Source: Methanoregula formicica SMSP (GTDB taxonomy: Archaea > Halobacteriota > Methanomicrobia > Methanomicrobiales > Methanospirillaceae). From it: 64,000 nucleotides of DNA. Shown here piece by piece: positions 47,989-56,929 of the stretch; within the stretch, counting starts at the first letter, position 1; each line of letters starts with the position of its first letter. The notes under the pieces were generated by a model that did not search any database, had not been told where the DNA came from, and saw only the letters and a list, made by a program, of their open reading frames with translations. The translations under genes were made by a program, and so were the position numbers. The stretch lies in NCBI RefSeq assembly GCF_000327485.1, contig NC_019943.1:124001-188000 (forward strand), given 5' to 3'.

Positions 47989-50151
47989 TCACCTGAACCG
48001 GGAGAGTGTTGACTGCCCCGCCATATTATCCTCACCTTCCGGCAGAGGTGTCGCCCGGACCCGCTTCTCCAGCTGGGCGAACACCTGCTCGGCAATACCC
48101 CGGCCGATCAGTTTTGTCACCGTCTCGATCCCTGCCCCAAGGACGGCCTCGGGGGAGGTAATACCATTGTTGAAGAGCCGGCGGGCACGGACACGCCCGA
48201 TGCCACGGAGCTTCACGAGAGGGAGGAGCTCGCGCCGTATCCCGTTCTTCATGCAGGTCTCGTACTCGCGGATCCTGGGGTGGAAGGTCAAAGCGAACAT
48301 CCGTGAGAGCTCCCCGCTGGCATGCAGCAGCCAGTTCACACTCTCCACCATACCGTACACGTCGCCCGGCCCGACCGAGTAGCGCTCGCATATCCGGGCA
48401 TCCGGCATCTCGTCGGCCCAGTCCGAAAGGAGCATCGCCGTCTTGAGGGCACGATAATACTCCTCCTGTTCCTCCTCCTCACCGGGCATTTCGAGCCAGA
48501 TTTCACCGTCATGTTCATCCATCATCCGGTCGAGGGCTGCACGGTCCGTGTTCCGGACATAGAGCCGGGGCATATCCGGCGTGCTGCAGATGAGGTGGAG
48601 AAGCCCGAGATCGGAATAATCGCTCTCCTTATGGAGGGTCGAAACGATCATGGCGGCGCTTCGGGGATCGATATACAGCCTTGATACCAGGGTCCCGAAT
48701 TCCGAGGATCCGAGATGTTCGCCGACCTCAAGGATCATGTCATTGTCAACAAGGAATTTCAGTGCGGTATCGACTGCCCTCTGCATCAGCCTGCCCTGGC
48801 GGTGCTCGTGGACGTAAAAACTCCTGTCCATGAAGGAGAGGAGCTCGTTTCGCGTGCCGGCAAACCCGGAGGCGATGAGGGAGAGCACATGGGTATAGAG
48901 CGCGTTCGGCTCGGCAATCTTTGAATGGACCTCTTCTGCCGGGGCGTCGATATAATACTCGAACAGCTCTTCGACCTGCCCTTCGTCCTTTGCAATGAGT
49001 ACTGCCTCGCCGTAGGGGTCCAACCGGGGCCGGCCGGCCCTTCCGGCCATCTGGTGGTACTCGCTCGCGGGGATTGGCTGCATGCCCTCACCGGCTGCAA
49101 ACCGGAGGTAATCGCGGATGATCACCCGGCGTGCAGGGAGATTCAGCCCCGCGGCAAGTGTCGGAGTTGACGAGATGCACTTGATCAGGCCCTTCCGGAA
49201 TCCCTCCTCGACGACAGCCCGTTCCGGGCGGGAGAGCCCGGCATGGTGGAATGCCGCCCCCCTTGCAACGCAGGCGGCAAGCGTCTTCCCCATCTCCGTC
49301 TCCGCGGTCCTCTCCAGTTCCTTTGCAGGCTCTTTCAGGCCTGGGTCCTCGCTCTTGATCGCTCCGGCAGCCCGTTTGGCAAAAGCTTCGGCATTACGGC
49401 GCGATGAAACGAAGACCAGGCACTGGCCTCCCTCAGCTATGGTATCTAGGCAGAGGTTGATGTCATCGAAATTTTTCGAAACAACCTTGACCCGGCGCTC
49501 CCCCTCTCGGAAGTGAATTCGATCATTGCAGAAGACACCTTGCCGGAGGTCGACCGGCCGCCAGGTGCTGGTGACCAGTTCCGCATCCAGCCACCCGGCA
49601 AGGACCTTGGGATTGCCGATGGTTGCCGAGAGCCCGATCACCTGCATGGCCGGGTTCCGGTACCGCATCTTGGCTATGACCATCTCCACAACCGGCCCGC
49701 GGTGGGAGGAGTCGATGAGGTGGACCTCGTCGATGACAAGGAGCGTGATTTCGGCAATCCACCGGGCATTGTTGCGCAGGAGGGAGTCCACCTTCTCGCT
49801 GGTGGCAACGATAATATCGTTGTTGCCGAGCATATCGTCCCGCCGGTCGAAATCACCGGTGGCTATACCCACCCGCACACCCTTGTTACTGAACTCCTCG
49901 TACTTCTCGCTTGCCAGCGCTTTTAAGGGGACAATATAGAGGCACTTGCCTTTACGGGCAATATGGCTGTGCATCGCCATCTCTGCGATCAGCGTCTTGC
50001 CGCTTGCAGTGGGAATGGCGACGAGCAGGTTCCGGCCCTCAAACATCCCCCGCTCAACGCATTCTGCCTGGGGCGGGTAAAGTACCTGCATGCCCTTTGC
50101 CAGGTACTGCTGTTTAAGATGTTCCGGAAGGGGGATCTCGCTGATCTGCAT
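47989..50151 (-). CDS. hel308: DNA repair helicase Hel308
   Basis: The 720-residue superfamily 2 helicase unwinds stalled forks. Motifs are Walker [15 protein letters not shown], the DEVH box [17 protein letters not shown], and motif [23 protein letters not shown]-terminal helix-hairpin-helix ([17 protein letters not shown]) is present. The protein ends in GQSTLSRFR, which resembles a PCNA-binding QxxLxxF box. The ATG at 50151 follows GGAGGTGTGA. An ORB-like element sits in its leader. The gene is on the origin-facing strand about 4 kb from the origin. Confidence 0.94.
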   Translation of the reverse strand: MQISEIPLPEHLKQQYLAKGMQVLYPPQAECVERGMFEGRNLLVAIPTASGKTLIAEMAMHSHIARKGKCLYIVPLKALASEKYEEFSNKGVRVGIATGDFDRRDDMLGNNDIIVATSEKVDSLLRNNARWIAEITLLVIDEVHLIDSSHRGPVVEMVIAKMRYRNPAMQVIGLSATIGNPKVLAGWLDAELVTSTWRPVDLRQGVFCNDRIHFREGERRVKVVSKNFDDINLCLDTIAEGGQCLVFVSSRRNAEAFAKRAAGAIKSEDPGLKEPAKELERTAETEMGKTLAACVARGAAFHHAGLSRPERAVVEEGFRKGLIKCISSTPTLAAGLNLPARRVIIRDYLRFAAGEGMQPIPASEYHQMAGRAGRPRLDPYGEAVLIAKDEGQVEELFEYYIDAPAEEVHSKIAEPNALYTHVLSLIASGFAGTRNELLSFMDRSFYVHEHRQGRLMQRAVDTALKFLVDNDMILEVGEHLGSSEFGTLVSRLYIDPRSAAMIVSTLHKESDYSDLGLLHLICSTPDMPRLYVRNTDRAALDRMMDEHDGEIWLEMPGEEEEQEEYYRALKTAMLLSDWADEMPDARICERYSVGPGDVYGMVESVNWLLHASGELSRMFALTFHPRIREYETCMKNGIRRELLPLVKLRGIGRVRARRLFNNGITSPEAVLGAGIETVTKLIGRGIAEQVFAQLEKRVRATPLPEGEDNMAGQSTLSRFR

Positions 50152-50168
50152 GTCACACCTCCAAAATA

Positions 50169-50189
50169 ACCCCTTTAATTCCACTGAAA
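50169..50189 (-). promoter_or_regulatory. ORB-like element in the hel308 leader
   Basis: Minus strand TTTCAGTGGAATTAAAGGGG followed by T, very close to the three origin ORBs. It lies about 18-38 bases upstream of the hel308 ATG and about 35 bases downstream of ATTTATTGG (50225-50233), a likely TATA box, so it should be near the transcription start. A partial element (CTCCACAGGAAAT at 50243-50255) lies on the opposite strand across an AT-rich stretch. Confidence 0.62.
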
Positions 50190-50299
50190 AAAGCCGATAT
50201 TTCAGTTCTTTTAGAGAAATCTAACCAATAAATCAAATTATTCTCCACAGGAAATGCACCGGAATACATAAATATGAAAATCTGCTTTTGAAAAACCCC

Positions 50300-50845
50300 T
50301 CAGTAATAGTAGCTGATCATGTCCTGCTTTGCCTCTTTCTTTTTCCGGTCAAGGAACGCAAAGACATTCTCGTGGGGGACCCCCTCGATGAGCATATCCA
50401 CGGCCGCCCGGGCGGTCTTGAGCTGCTCGGGGTACCCGATCAGGGCCACGGTCTTGCCGAAGACCGAGATCTCCACGTCGGTCATGTCCTCGATCTGTTC
50501 GCGGGCGCGGCCATCCTTCCCGATAATCCGTCCTCTCAGCCGGTCGAGCTGGCGGGGGTTGTCTGCCATGCCGGCAAGGTCGATTACTTCGAGGAGGAGG
50601 TCCTCATCCTCAATCATCTCGAATGCCCGTTCGGGCGAGAAGCCGCGGTTGATGGCATTGACGATCTCAACAGCCCTGAGGAGCGAGACGGTGTCCTCCT
50701 CGATCCCTTCGACCTTGACAAGCCCCTCCTTGCTGTCGATGGTGATGGTGGTGTGAGTCTTTGCCTCCAGCTCCTTTTTCGTGGCGCCGCCCTTTCCGAT
50801 CAGCACGCCAACCCTGTTTCCGGTGATTTTTATCTCCTGCATCAT
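50300..50845 (-). CDS. KH-domain RNA-binding protein (Pno1/Dim2-like)
   Basis: The 181-residue protein has two KH domains with the loops VLIGKGGATKKELE and IIGKDGRAREQIE. It is the archaeal counterpart of Pno1 (Dim2), which works with Rio kinase and Dim1 in late maturation of the small ribosomal subunit. It ends with the unusual ISYYY. The start ATG 50845 follows GGGAGAGATACGC; the next codon is also ATG. It lies 54 bases downstream of rio1. Confidence 0.88.
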   Translation of the reverse strand: MMQEIKITGNRVGVLIGKGGATKKELEAKTHTTITIDSKEGLVKVEGIEEDTVSLLRAVEIVNAINRGFSPERAFEMIEDEDLLLEVIDLAGMADNPRQLDRLRGRIIGKDGRAREQIEDMTDVEISVFGKTVALIGYPEQLKTARAAVDMLIEGVPHENVFAFLDRKKKEAKQDMISYYY

Positions 50846-50899
50846 AGCGTATCTCTCCCTTGTACGGTCTGGTGGTTCATAGGGCAATCCGGGCCGGCA

Positions 50900-51724
50900 T
50901 CACGGCTCGGCAACATTCAACCCGGTCACGGCATTGAAGATCTCGACCTCGTCCTGGGTCTCGCAGCGGTTCTTAAAAAACCGGTTGATGTTTTTGATGT
51001 CCCTCATCAGGAACGGGAGGGCACGGGGGTGATCCCGGGTGACCGACTGGCCCATGTCTATGAGATATGGTTGGTCTCCGTACAATATATTGAACTCGCT
51101 CAGGTCCGCATGGACCAGCTCAGCCTTGTTGTACAGGATATCAATATCCCTGATAATCCGGGCATAGGCATCCGCGGGGTCCGGCAGGTCCGCGTTCCGG
51201 ATCTGGGGCCAGGGTGTCTCACCATCGCCCATGAATGACATGATGAGGATGTTCCGGTCCCAGACGAATGGTTCCGGCACGGCAACTCCCGCCTCCCGTG
51301 CCCGGGCAAGATTGGAGAACTCCTTCCGTGTCCAGGCAAAGATCAGCTCCTTCTTGGCCTTCTTGACGTGGGAAAACCTCCTGTCCCCGACAATGTACGA
51401 ACTCATGGTCGTAAAATTCGCCGTGCGGATCCGGTAGATCTTGATGGCGATAGGAACCCCGTCACGTTCACCATAGAATACGTTTGCTTCCTTGCCGGTG
51501 CTGATCGATCCCCCGAGCACCGAGAGCCATTTCTTGTGGACGAGTTTGTACAAGGAAAGGAGAGTGATCTCATCGAAGACATCATCCCGGACTTTGAGAT
51601 CATTGGCATCCTTGATACGGACGCCCATCTCTTCGAGCTTCTGGTCGAACCGCTCCAGTCTTTTATCGATGTTGGTTTCCCGTTTCACGCGGTGCCACCG
51701 GTATTCGTTGATCCTGCAGTTCAC
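50900..51724 (-). CDS. RIO-type serine protein kinase (Rio1-like)
   Basis: This 274-residue atypical kinase acts in small-subunit maturation. Motifs are the P-loop-like SISTGKEANVFYG, the lysine in IAIKIYRI, the catalytic loop VHADLSEFNILY, and the metal loop LIDMGQSV. The start is GTG at 51724, which overlaps the tyrS stop (GTGA); a second GTG lies at 51688. The neighbour order tyrS-rio1-KH places it in a translation/ribosome-assembly operon. Confidence 0.92.
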   Translation of the reverse strand: MNCRINEYRWHRVKRETNIDKRLERFDQKLEEMGVRIKDANDLKVRDDVFDEITLLSLYKLVHKKWLSVLGGSISTGKEANVFYGERDGVPIAIKIYRIRTANFTTMSSYIVGDRRFSHVKKAKKELIFAWTRKEFSNLARAREAGVAVPEPFVWDRNILIMSFMGDGETPWPQIRNADLPDPADAYARIIRDIDILYNKAELVHADLSEFNILYGDQPYLIDMGQSVTRDHPRALPFLMRDIKNINRFFKNRCETQDEVEIFNAVTGLNVAEP

Positions 51725-52662
51725 TGGATGTAGTCACGGACGGGTGCAAGGATCTCGACAAGGGATTCCCCGCAGGCCTTCTTGAGGTCAAGCGGGTGGA
51801 TCTCTCCTTTCCCATAGGCTGCTTCAAGGTCGGCATAGCTGCCGAATGAGCGGTCCCCGCCGAACTTCTCCGGCCGCTTGATAGTGATCTCCGGGAGCCG
51901 GGGGAAGACGTGGTGCTGGAAGATCTGGAGGATCGGGTTCTCCGCGATCTCCGGAGGACAGAACGCTTTCTGGCATTTCTTCCGGATCTCGTCTTCGGTA
52001 TCAGCAACAGAGATGTAGTTCCCCTGCGACGAAGACATCTTTTTGCCGTCCAGCCCGTTCAGGATGGGCGTATGGATGCAGACAGGCGCCTTGTACCCGA
52101 AGTTGATGAGGTGCTCCCGGGCAAGCATGTGGATCTTCCGCTGGTCGATCCCACCGACAGCAGCATCGGCACCCAGCAGCGCAATGTCGGCAGCCTGCAT
52201 GATGGGGTAGATCATCTGGGAGACCGTCGGTGTATCCATCTGACGGCCGACCTCGTCCATGCTCCGCGTTGCCCGGTTCAGGGTGATCTCCTGCGCGAGC
52301 CGGAGCACCAGCAGCTGGTATTCCCGGTTGAGCTGGAACTCGGATCCAAGGACGTACTTCACGTTCTTAAGGCCCAGCCCCTCGAAACAGCGCCGGTTGT
52401 AATCGGCCAGTTCGCGGACTTTTTCCATCGTCCCCTTCCGGTTCAGGAACGCGTGGAGATCGGCGAGCAGCACGGTGACCTCGAAACCCGCCGCCTGGAG
52501 GTCGACCAGTTTGTTGATCGTGACAAGGTGGCCGAGATGGATCTCCCCGCTCGGCTCGTAACCGGCATAGACACGCTTGACTGGTTTTGTGAGAAGCGCC
52601 CGGAGATCGTCGTCGGTGACGACTTCGACAGTGTTCCGGGTAACACGCTCGTATGCGTCCAT
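51721..52662 (-). CDS. tyrS: Tyrosyl-tRNA synthetase
   Basis: This archaeal-type synthetase has 313 residues, without the bacterial C-terminal RNA-binding domain. The Rossmann fold has YAGYEPSGEIHLGHL as HIGH motif, and the KMSSS loop is in LDGKKMSSSQGNYI. Tyrosine binding is served by the DLHAFL and MIYPIMQAADI segments. The ATG at 52662 lies 25 bases downstream of the gap stop. An extended open frame upstream is a shadow of gap. Confidence 0.95.
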   Translation of the reverse strand: MDAYERVTRNTVEVVTDDDLRALLTKPVKRVYAGYEPSGEIHLGHLVTINKLVDLQAAGFEVTVLLADLHAFLNRKGTMEKVRELADYNRRCFEGLGLKNVKYVLGSEFQLNREYQLLVLRLAQEITLNRATRSMDEVGRQMDTPTVSQMIYPIMQAADIALLGADAAVGGIDQRKIHMLAREHLINFGYKAPVCIHTPILNGLDGKKMSSSQGNYISVADTEDEIRKKCQKAFCPPEIAENPILQIFQHHVFPRLPEITIKRPEKFGGDRSFGSYADLEAAYGKGEIHPLDLKKACGESLVEILAPVRDYIQ

Positions 52663-52687
52663 CAAAAAGAATGGGTTATGAAGGGAG

Positions 52688-53719
52688 TTAATGGTTATTC
52701 TGGATTGTTTTGAAATTGAGTGCCGCGTTCGTGGCTGCAACGGACTTTGCTGCATCTTTCTCGCCGCCTATCATTGCGCGGATTGCATCGACGTTCTCCA
52801 CAACAACATCGGCTTCCTGGTGGATGGCCTGGAAGAAGCAGAGCTCGTTCTTGTTTGCGTAAATGGAGTCTTCGAAGATGCAGTTCTCCCAGAGGTCCGA
52901 ACGCTGCCGGCCGAGGTCCATCGCGAACTCCTTGAGCTCGGCGGTGCTCTTGAGCCCGGCAGTCTTCTTGATGAGACCGAGCCGGGGGTGCTTGTTGATG
53001 AGCTCGATGACCCGCTCTTTGGTAACCGGTTTCTTCGTGGTCATCTGGATCGCGTGCATGTGCATCATGGTTGTCGGGACGATCATCGCCATGGTGGTGA
53101 TGGAGATGTGGGGGAGCACGGAAAGGACATCCGGCCCATGGTGGCTGGGGACGCTGACCGGGTCGAGGACAATCGCATCGATGGGCCCCTTCTTGATCTC
53201 GCCGGGGTCCGATCCACGGCGGACCATGATGGCATGGACATGGTTCACACCATATTCCTTGTCAATTTCATTGATGATCCGGCACAGGCCCGTGGTGTTG
53301 CACGAGACCACCCGGACGAACTGCCTGCCGATGGCGTCCTTGTAGTTGCAGGACGAGTTGAAGGAGAACCCTGCCAGTTCGTGCTCCTCCCCACCCTGCC
53401 AGAGGGCCTTCTTGCCCAGTTTCTCGTACAAGGCCTTGTTCGTTGCACCGATTTTTCCCGGCGTAGCATCCACGATAACATCGGCCGCTTTGCACATGTC
53501 CTCCACGCTGCCGGCAACTTTGAGCCCGGCCTTCTCGAATGCCTCCTTTTTGGAGATGTCTGCAATATAGAGCGGGAACCCGCGCTGCTTTGCCACGAAC
53601 GCCTCTGCATTCGGCCGGGTCTTGGAGACGCCAATCACCTTCATGTCCTTCTGGGCGGCCACCGCATCGGCCACGCGCTTGCCGATGGTCCCGTACCCGT
53701 TTATGGCAACCTTGATCAT
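52688..53719 (-). CDS. gap: Type II (archaeal) glyceraldehyde-3-phosphate dehydrogenase
   Basis: The 343-residue protein has the archaeal NAD(P)-binding start KVAINGYGTIGKRVADAV and the catalytic cysteine in VVSCNTTGLCRII. VRRGSDPGEIKKGPIDAI and PHISITTMAMIVPTTMMHMH are typical of the archaeal class. In autotrophic methanogens it works mainly in gluconeogenesis. The start is ATG 53719. A TATA-like TTTTTATGTC lies upstream near 53860. It heads the operon with tyrS, rio1 and the KH gene. Confidence 0.95.
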   Translation of the reverse strand: MIKVAINGYGTIGKRVADAVAAQKDMKVIGVSKTRPNAEAFVAKQRGFPLYIADISKKEAFEKAGLKVAGSVEDMCKAADVIVDATPGKIGATNKALYEKLGKKALWQGGEEHELAGFSFNSSCNYKDAIGRQFVRVVSCNTTGLCRIINEIDKEYGVNHVHAIMVRRGSDPGEIKKGPIDAIVLDPVSVPSHHGPDVLSVLPHISITTMAMIVPTTMMHMHAIQMTTKKPVTKERVIELINKHPRLGLIKKTAGLKSTAELKEFAMDLGRQRSDLWENCIFEDSIYANKNELCFFQAIHQEADVVVENVDAIRAMIGGEKDAAKSVAATNAALNFKTIQNNH

Positions 53720-53874
53720 ACAATCGTACATTGCGCCGGAAATGAAAAAGCTATGCGAAACGATTGCACGGCCTGACAGGGAACAACGGCTGGTGAGTGT
53801 CCCTGAATAATTTCCCGCTCAAACGGGATGGCTGCATGCCCATGGGTCACGTGGACATAAAAACAGGATGCCCC

Positions 53875-54366
53875 TCAGATGAACAGCGCCTGGTACTTCA
53901 CCACTTCCGTGCTGTCCTTTGCTGAGGCATAGAGTTCCAGCGGCTCCTTGTTGACTTCAAGAAACCGGATGCCCCAGTTCACTTTTGAGAGCAGCTCCTT
54001 TGCCCGGTCTTTCTCCCCCATGATGTAGAGTGCCGCTGCAACCGCCTCGACCGAAGAGAGCTTGCAGGGTTTGCCGAAATTGACAGGATTGGCTGCCATC
54101 AGGAAGGGGAGGGCCCGCCGTATCCTCCACGAACTGATTGCGCCGGTATCGAGAACCTCCCAGGAGCAGTCCAGCACTGTAAGAGATTTTACGAACCGGT
54201 CTGCGGGGGAGAGCGCCCGTTCTGCCGTGGGATCGAGTATGAGGGTATTCCTCGGGACCTGCTGGAGTTTCTGGAAGATTTTGAGAAACCCGGCCCGCTC
54301 CAGTTTCTTGACCGTGCATTTCCGGGGATCGCAGCTGTTGTCCCGGAAGGCATACAGGGGTATCAT
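53875..54366 (-). CDS. tsr3: rRNA aminocarboxypropyltransferase Tsr3
   Basis: The 163-residue protein is Tsr3 (DUF367), which transfers the aminocarboxypropyl group of SAM to a hypermodified uridine of small-subunit rRNA. Conserved parts are DPRKCTVKKLERAG, LILDPTAERALSPAD, LDCSWE and RRALPFLMAANPVNFGKPCKLSSVEA. The ATG at 54366 is divergent from the deoxyribosyltransferase fusion, with only 31 bases between them. It joins Rio1 and the KH protein as a third ribosome-assembly factor in this part of the window. Confidence 0.92.
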   Translation of the reverse strand: MIPLYAFRDNSCDPRKCTVKKLERAGFLKIFQKLQQVPRNTLILDPTAERALSPADRFVKSLTVLDCSWEVLDTGAISSWRIRRALPFLMAANPVNFGKPCKLSSVEAVAAALYIMGEKDRAKELLSKVNWGIRFLEVNKEPLELYASAKDSTEVVKYQALFI

Positions 54367-54397
54367 TGATCATCTGTGCGTGTCAACACTCTAAATA

Positions 54398-55255
54398 ATG
54401 TACGTGCTCTGCAGCCCCTGCATCCTCAACCCGGGCCTCCGTGCCGAAGGGATCACGAAACCCTCGGACATCGAAGCGTTCCGGCGCACGCAGGCCCGGT
54501 GCAAAGAATTCGGGATCCGGATGATCCCGCTGCCCTGCCCGGAGACGCTTTACCTCGGGCCAGCCCGCCAGCCCGGCACATTCCTGGAACGACTGGACAG
54601 CCCGGCATTTTTGCGGCTGCTTGATGATCTCGAAACAGAGGTGAAGGAGATCATCCGGGAAAATGGCCCGCCCCTGTGCATCATCGGCGTTAACTCTTCT
54701 CCCACCTGCGGGGTGACCACCACATATTACGGCAGCAGGGGCGATGAATCCCCGAAACGTGCGGGAAGAGGGGTGTTTCTCTCGCGGTTCCCGGAGATTC
54801 CGGCCATGGATGCAATCACGTTTTCCCGGTACCGGGTGTACCTGGCAGCCCCCCTCTTCTCGGCAGCGGAACGGACGTATAACGCCTACCTCGCCGGTCT
54901 GTTGCGGGAGAACTTCTTCTCCGTTCACCTCCCACAGGATGCCGGCGATGATTCGGCAGGCAGGGAGAAGGATGTGCAGGCCCGGCTCTTTACCACCAAC
55001 CTTTCAGCTCTTGATGCAGCCGACATTGTTGTTGCTGTCATCGATGGAGCTGACGCCGATTCCGGGACCGCATGGGAGATGGGATATGCCTTTGCGAAAG
55101 GAAAGAAGATCGTAGCCCTCAGGACGGACTTCCGGCATGTCGGGGCCTGCGAGCACGTCAACCTCATGCTGGAACAATCGTCCACCGTTGTCTCCATCCC
55201 GGAAGCCCTTCTCGAAACGCTCAGCGCACCTCTCCTGCTCAAAGACGATCGGTGA
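54398..55255 (+). CDS. Fusion of TudS-type desulfidase-like domain and nucleoside 2-deoxyribosyltransferase
   Basis: The 285-residue protein has two domains. Residues 1-115 resemble the TudS-related putative desulfidases (CD3072 type): CSPCILNPGLRAEG, MIPLPCPETLYLGPAR and IIGVNSSPTCGVT carry the cysteines at positions used in TudS to hold a 4Fe-4S cluster. Residues 145-275 are a nucleoside 2-deoxyribosyltransferase: RVYLAAPLFSAAERTYN, ALDAADIVVAVIDGADADSG, TAWEMGYAFAKGKKIVALR and VNLMLEQS. The arrangement suggests processing of thiolated bases or nucleotides followed by base exchange or glycosidic cleavage, but this is inference. It starts at ATG 54398 and stands alone. Confidence 0.85.
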   Translation: MYVLCSPCILNPGLRAEGITKPSDIEAFRRTQARCKEFGIRMIPLPCPETLYLGPARQPGTFLERLDSPAFLRLLDDLETEVKEIIRENGPPLCIIGVNSSPTCGVTTTYYGSRGDESPKRAGRGVFLSRFPEIPAMDAITFSRYRVYLAAPLFSAAERTYNAYLAGLLRENFFSVHLPQDAGDDSAGREKDVQARLFTTNLSALDAADIVVAVIDGADADSGTAWEMGYAFAKGKKIVALRTDFRHVGACEHVNLMLEQSSTVVSIPEALLETLSAPLLLKDDR

Positions 55256-55366
55256 TCTTACCCTGCAGCGATCCCTGAAGATCTGCCTGGATCCACATAA
55301 ATCTCCGAAGGAAATCGCAGTGCAATAATCTATATGGGACTATTTACGCAATAGTACTGAGTTATC

Positions 55367-56908
55367 ATGGCGAAGAAACGTGAGGAGAAGGGAGACCGGA
55401 AAAGACCCTCCGGAACGGATGCCTGCGATCTGGACAACGGATTTGTCTCCCCCATCAGCACGTTCCGGGATCTTACGCCGGAAAATATCATCGCCCTCCT
55501 CACCCACAGCAGGTATGTTCTGATCCTCCTCGCCCTCACGGCGATCGGGGCTGTACTCCGGTTCTTCAACCTCGACTTCAATTCCCTTTGGCTGGACGAA
55601 GCCTCGACCTATACCTTCGCCTCGATGTCCATCCCCGGGATCTGGGAGGCAACGACCGGCGGCGAGTTCAACCCGCCCCTCTTTTACTGGGTCGAACACC
55701 TGATGCTGATGCTCGGGAACAACGAAGTGATCCTCCGGTTCGTCCCGGCCCTGCTTGGCGTCCTGACCATCCCCCTCGTATACTGGGTTGGGAAGGAGTT
55801 CATGGACCGGAATGTCGGGATCATCGCTGCAGCGGCCTGCACGTTCTCCCCCTTCCTCATCCTGTACTCGCAGGAAGCCCGGGCATACTCCATGGGGCTC
55901 TTCTTCATCGCATTTGCCATGGTCTTCTTCCTGAAAGCTCTGAAGACCAACAAGACGGTCCATTGGGCTCTCTTCGGCCTCCTCTCAGCGCTTGCCTTCT
56001 GGGCCCACTTCTATACCCTTGTCATCACCGGGGCGCTGGTTCTCTATGCCATTGGCGTGAAGGTCATGGAGTGGAAGAAGGACAGTTCGGCGCTCAAACC
56101 CGTGCTTATCGGAGCAGGAGCCTTTGCCCTGATCAGCCTGCCCCTCCTTGCCGTTACGGTACAGCTCTTCGTAAAGAGGACATCGGGCGGACCGACGTTC
56201 GGCATCCAGGGTGCCGGCATCATCCTGGAGACGTTCCGCCAGCTGTCGGGATTCTCGGAGCTCGTGATGTTCCTCTTCCTCCTCTTGTTTATTGTGGGGA
56301 TCATCCATGCATTTCTCATCGACCGGAACAAGGGCATCTTTCTTCTCGCCCTCACTGTTCTTCCGTTTGTCATCAGCTGGTTCCTCTCTTACAAGATCCC
56401 GATGGTGCCGCGGTACCTCATCATTCTGGCGCCGGTCTATTTTGTCGGGATTGCACTCTCGTATAAGCCTGTCTATGCCCTGCTTTCCAGCCGGAAGATC
56501 GTCTACGCGGTCATGGCACTGCTTGTCGTCCTCAGTGTGACCACTCCATTCTTTGTTGACTACTACACGTCGTATTCCAAAGAGGACTGGAGAGGATTTG
56601 CCGGACAGATGCGTCAGGCAGCCCGGCCGGGGGATATCTTGGTTCTGGTTCCCGGGTACATCTCCCAGCCGTTCAGTTATTACTACTCCAATACCACCGA
56701 AGAGACGTTCAGGTACGGTGCCCAGAGCGCGGAAGAACTGGCATCCTTCGGGGAATTGAATACCACTCAGAGGGTATACTATATCGTTACCGGGGATATC
56801 AGCTCGGCCGATCCCTCGGGAGGTTCTGTTGCCTGGCTCCAGGAACATACAAAAGGCGTTGAAGCGACGCCGGGAATTTATTTGTTCACCCCAATCCGAT
56901 CAGGATAA
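55367..56908 (+). CDS. Membrane glycosyltransferase (ArnT/GT39-like)
   Basis: The 513-residue protein has a polar N-terminal tail of about 45 residues, then about 11 membrane helices. The first loop has LWLDEASTYTFA with the conserved catalytic aspartate/glutamate pair of GT-C enzymes, and NPPLFYWVEHLML and SQEARAYSMGLFF are typical of the PMT/ArnT fold. A C-terminal outside domain of about 130 residues follows. It transfers a sugar from a polyprenyl-phosphate donor, probably to a protein or lipid at the outer face. It is followed 21 bases later by a polyprenyl-phosphate sugar synthase. Confidence 0.85.
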   Translation: MAKKREEKGDRKRPSGTDACDLDNGFVSPISTFRDLTPENIIALLTHSRYVLILLALTAIGAVLRFFNLDFNSLWLDEASTYTFASMSIPGIWEATTGGEFNPPLFYWVEHLMLMLGNNEVILRFVPALLGVLTIPLVYWVGKEFMDRNVGIIAAAACTFSPFLILYSQEARAYSMGLFFIAFAMVFFLKALKTNKTVHWALFGLLSALAFWAHFYTLVITGALVLYAIGVKVMEWKKDSSALKPVLIGAGAFALISLPLLAVTVQLFVKRTSGGPTFGIQGAGIILETFRQLSGFSELVMFLFLLLFIVGIIHAFLIDRNKGIFLLALTVLPFVISWFLSYKIPMVPRYLIILAPVYFVGIALSYKPVYALLSSRKIVYAVMALLVVLSVTTPFFVDYYTSYSKEDWRGFAGQMRQAARPGDILVLVPGYISQPFSYYYSNTTEETFRYGAQSAEELASFGELNTTQRVYYIVTGDISSADPSGGSVAWLQEHTKGVEATPGIYLFTPIRSG

Positions 56909-56929
56909 CACGTATAACGCTGCACCATC

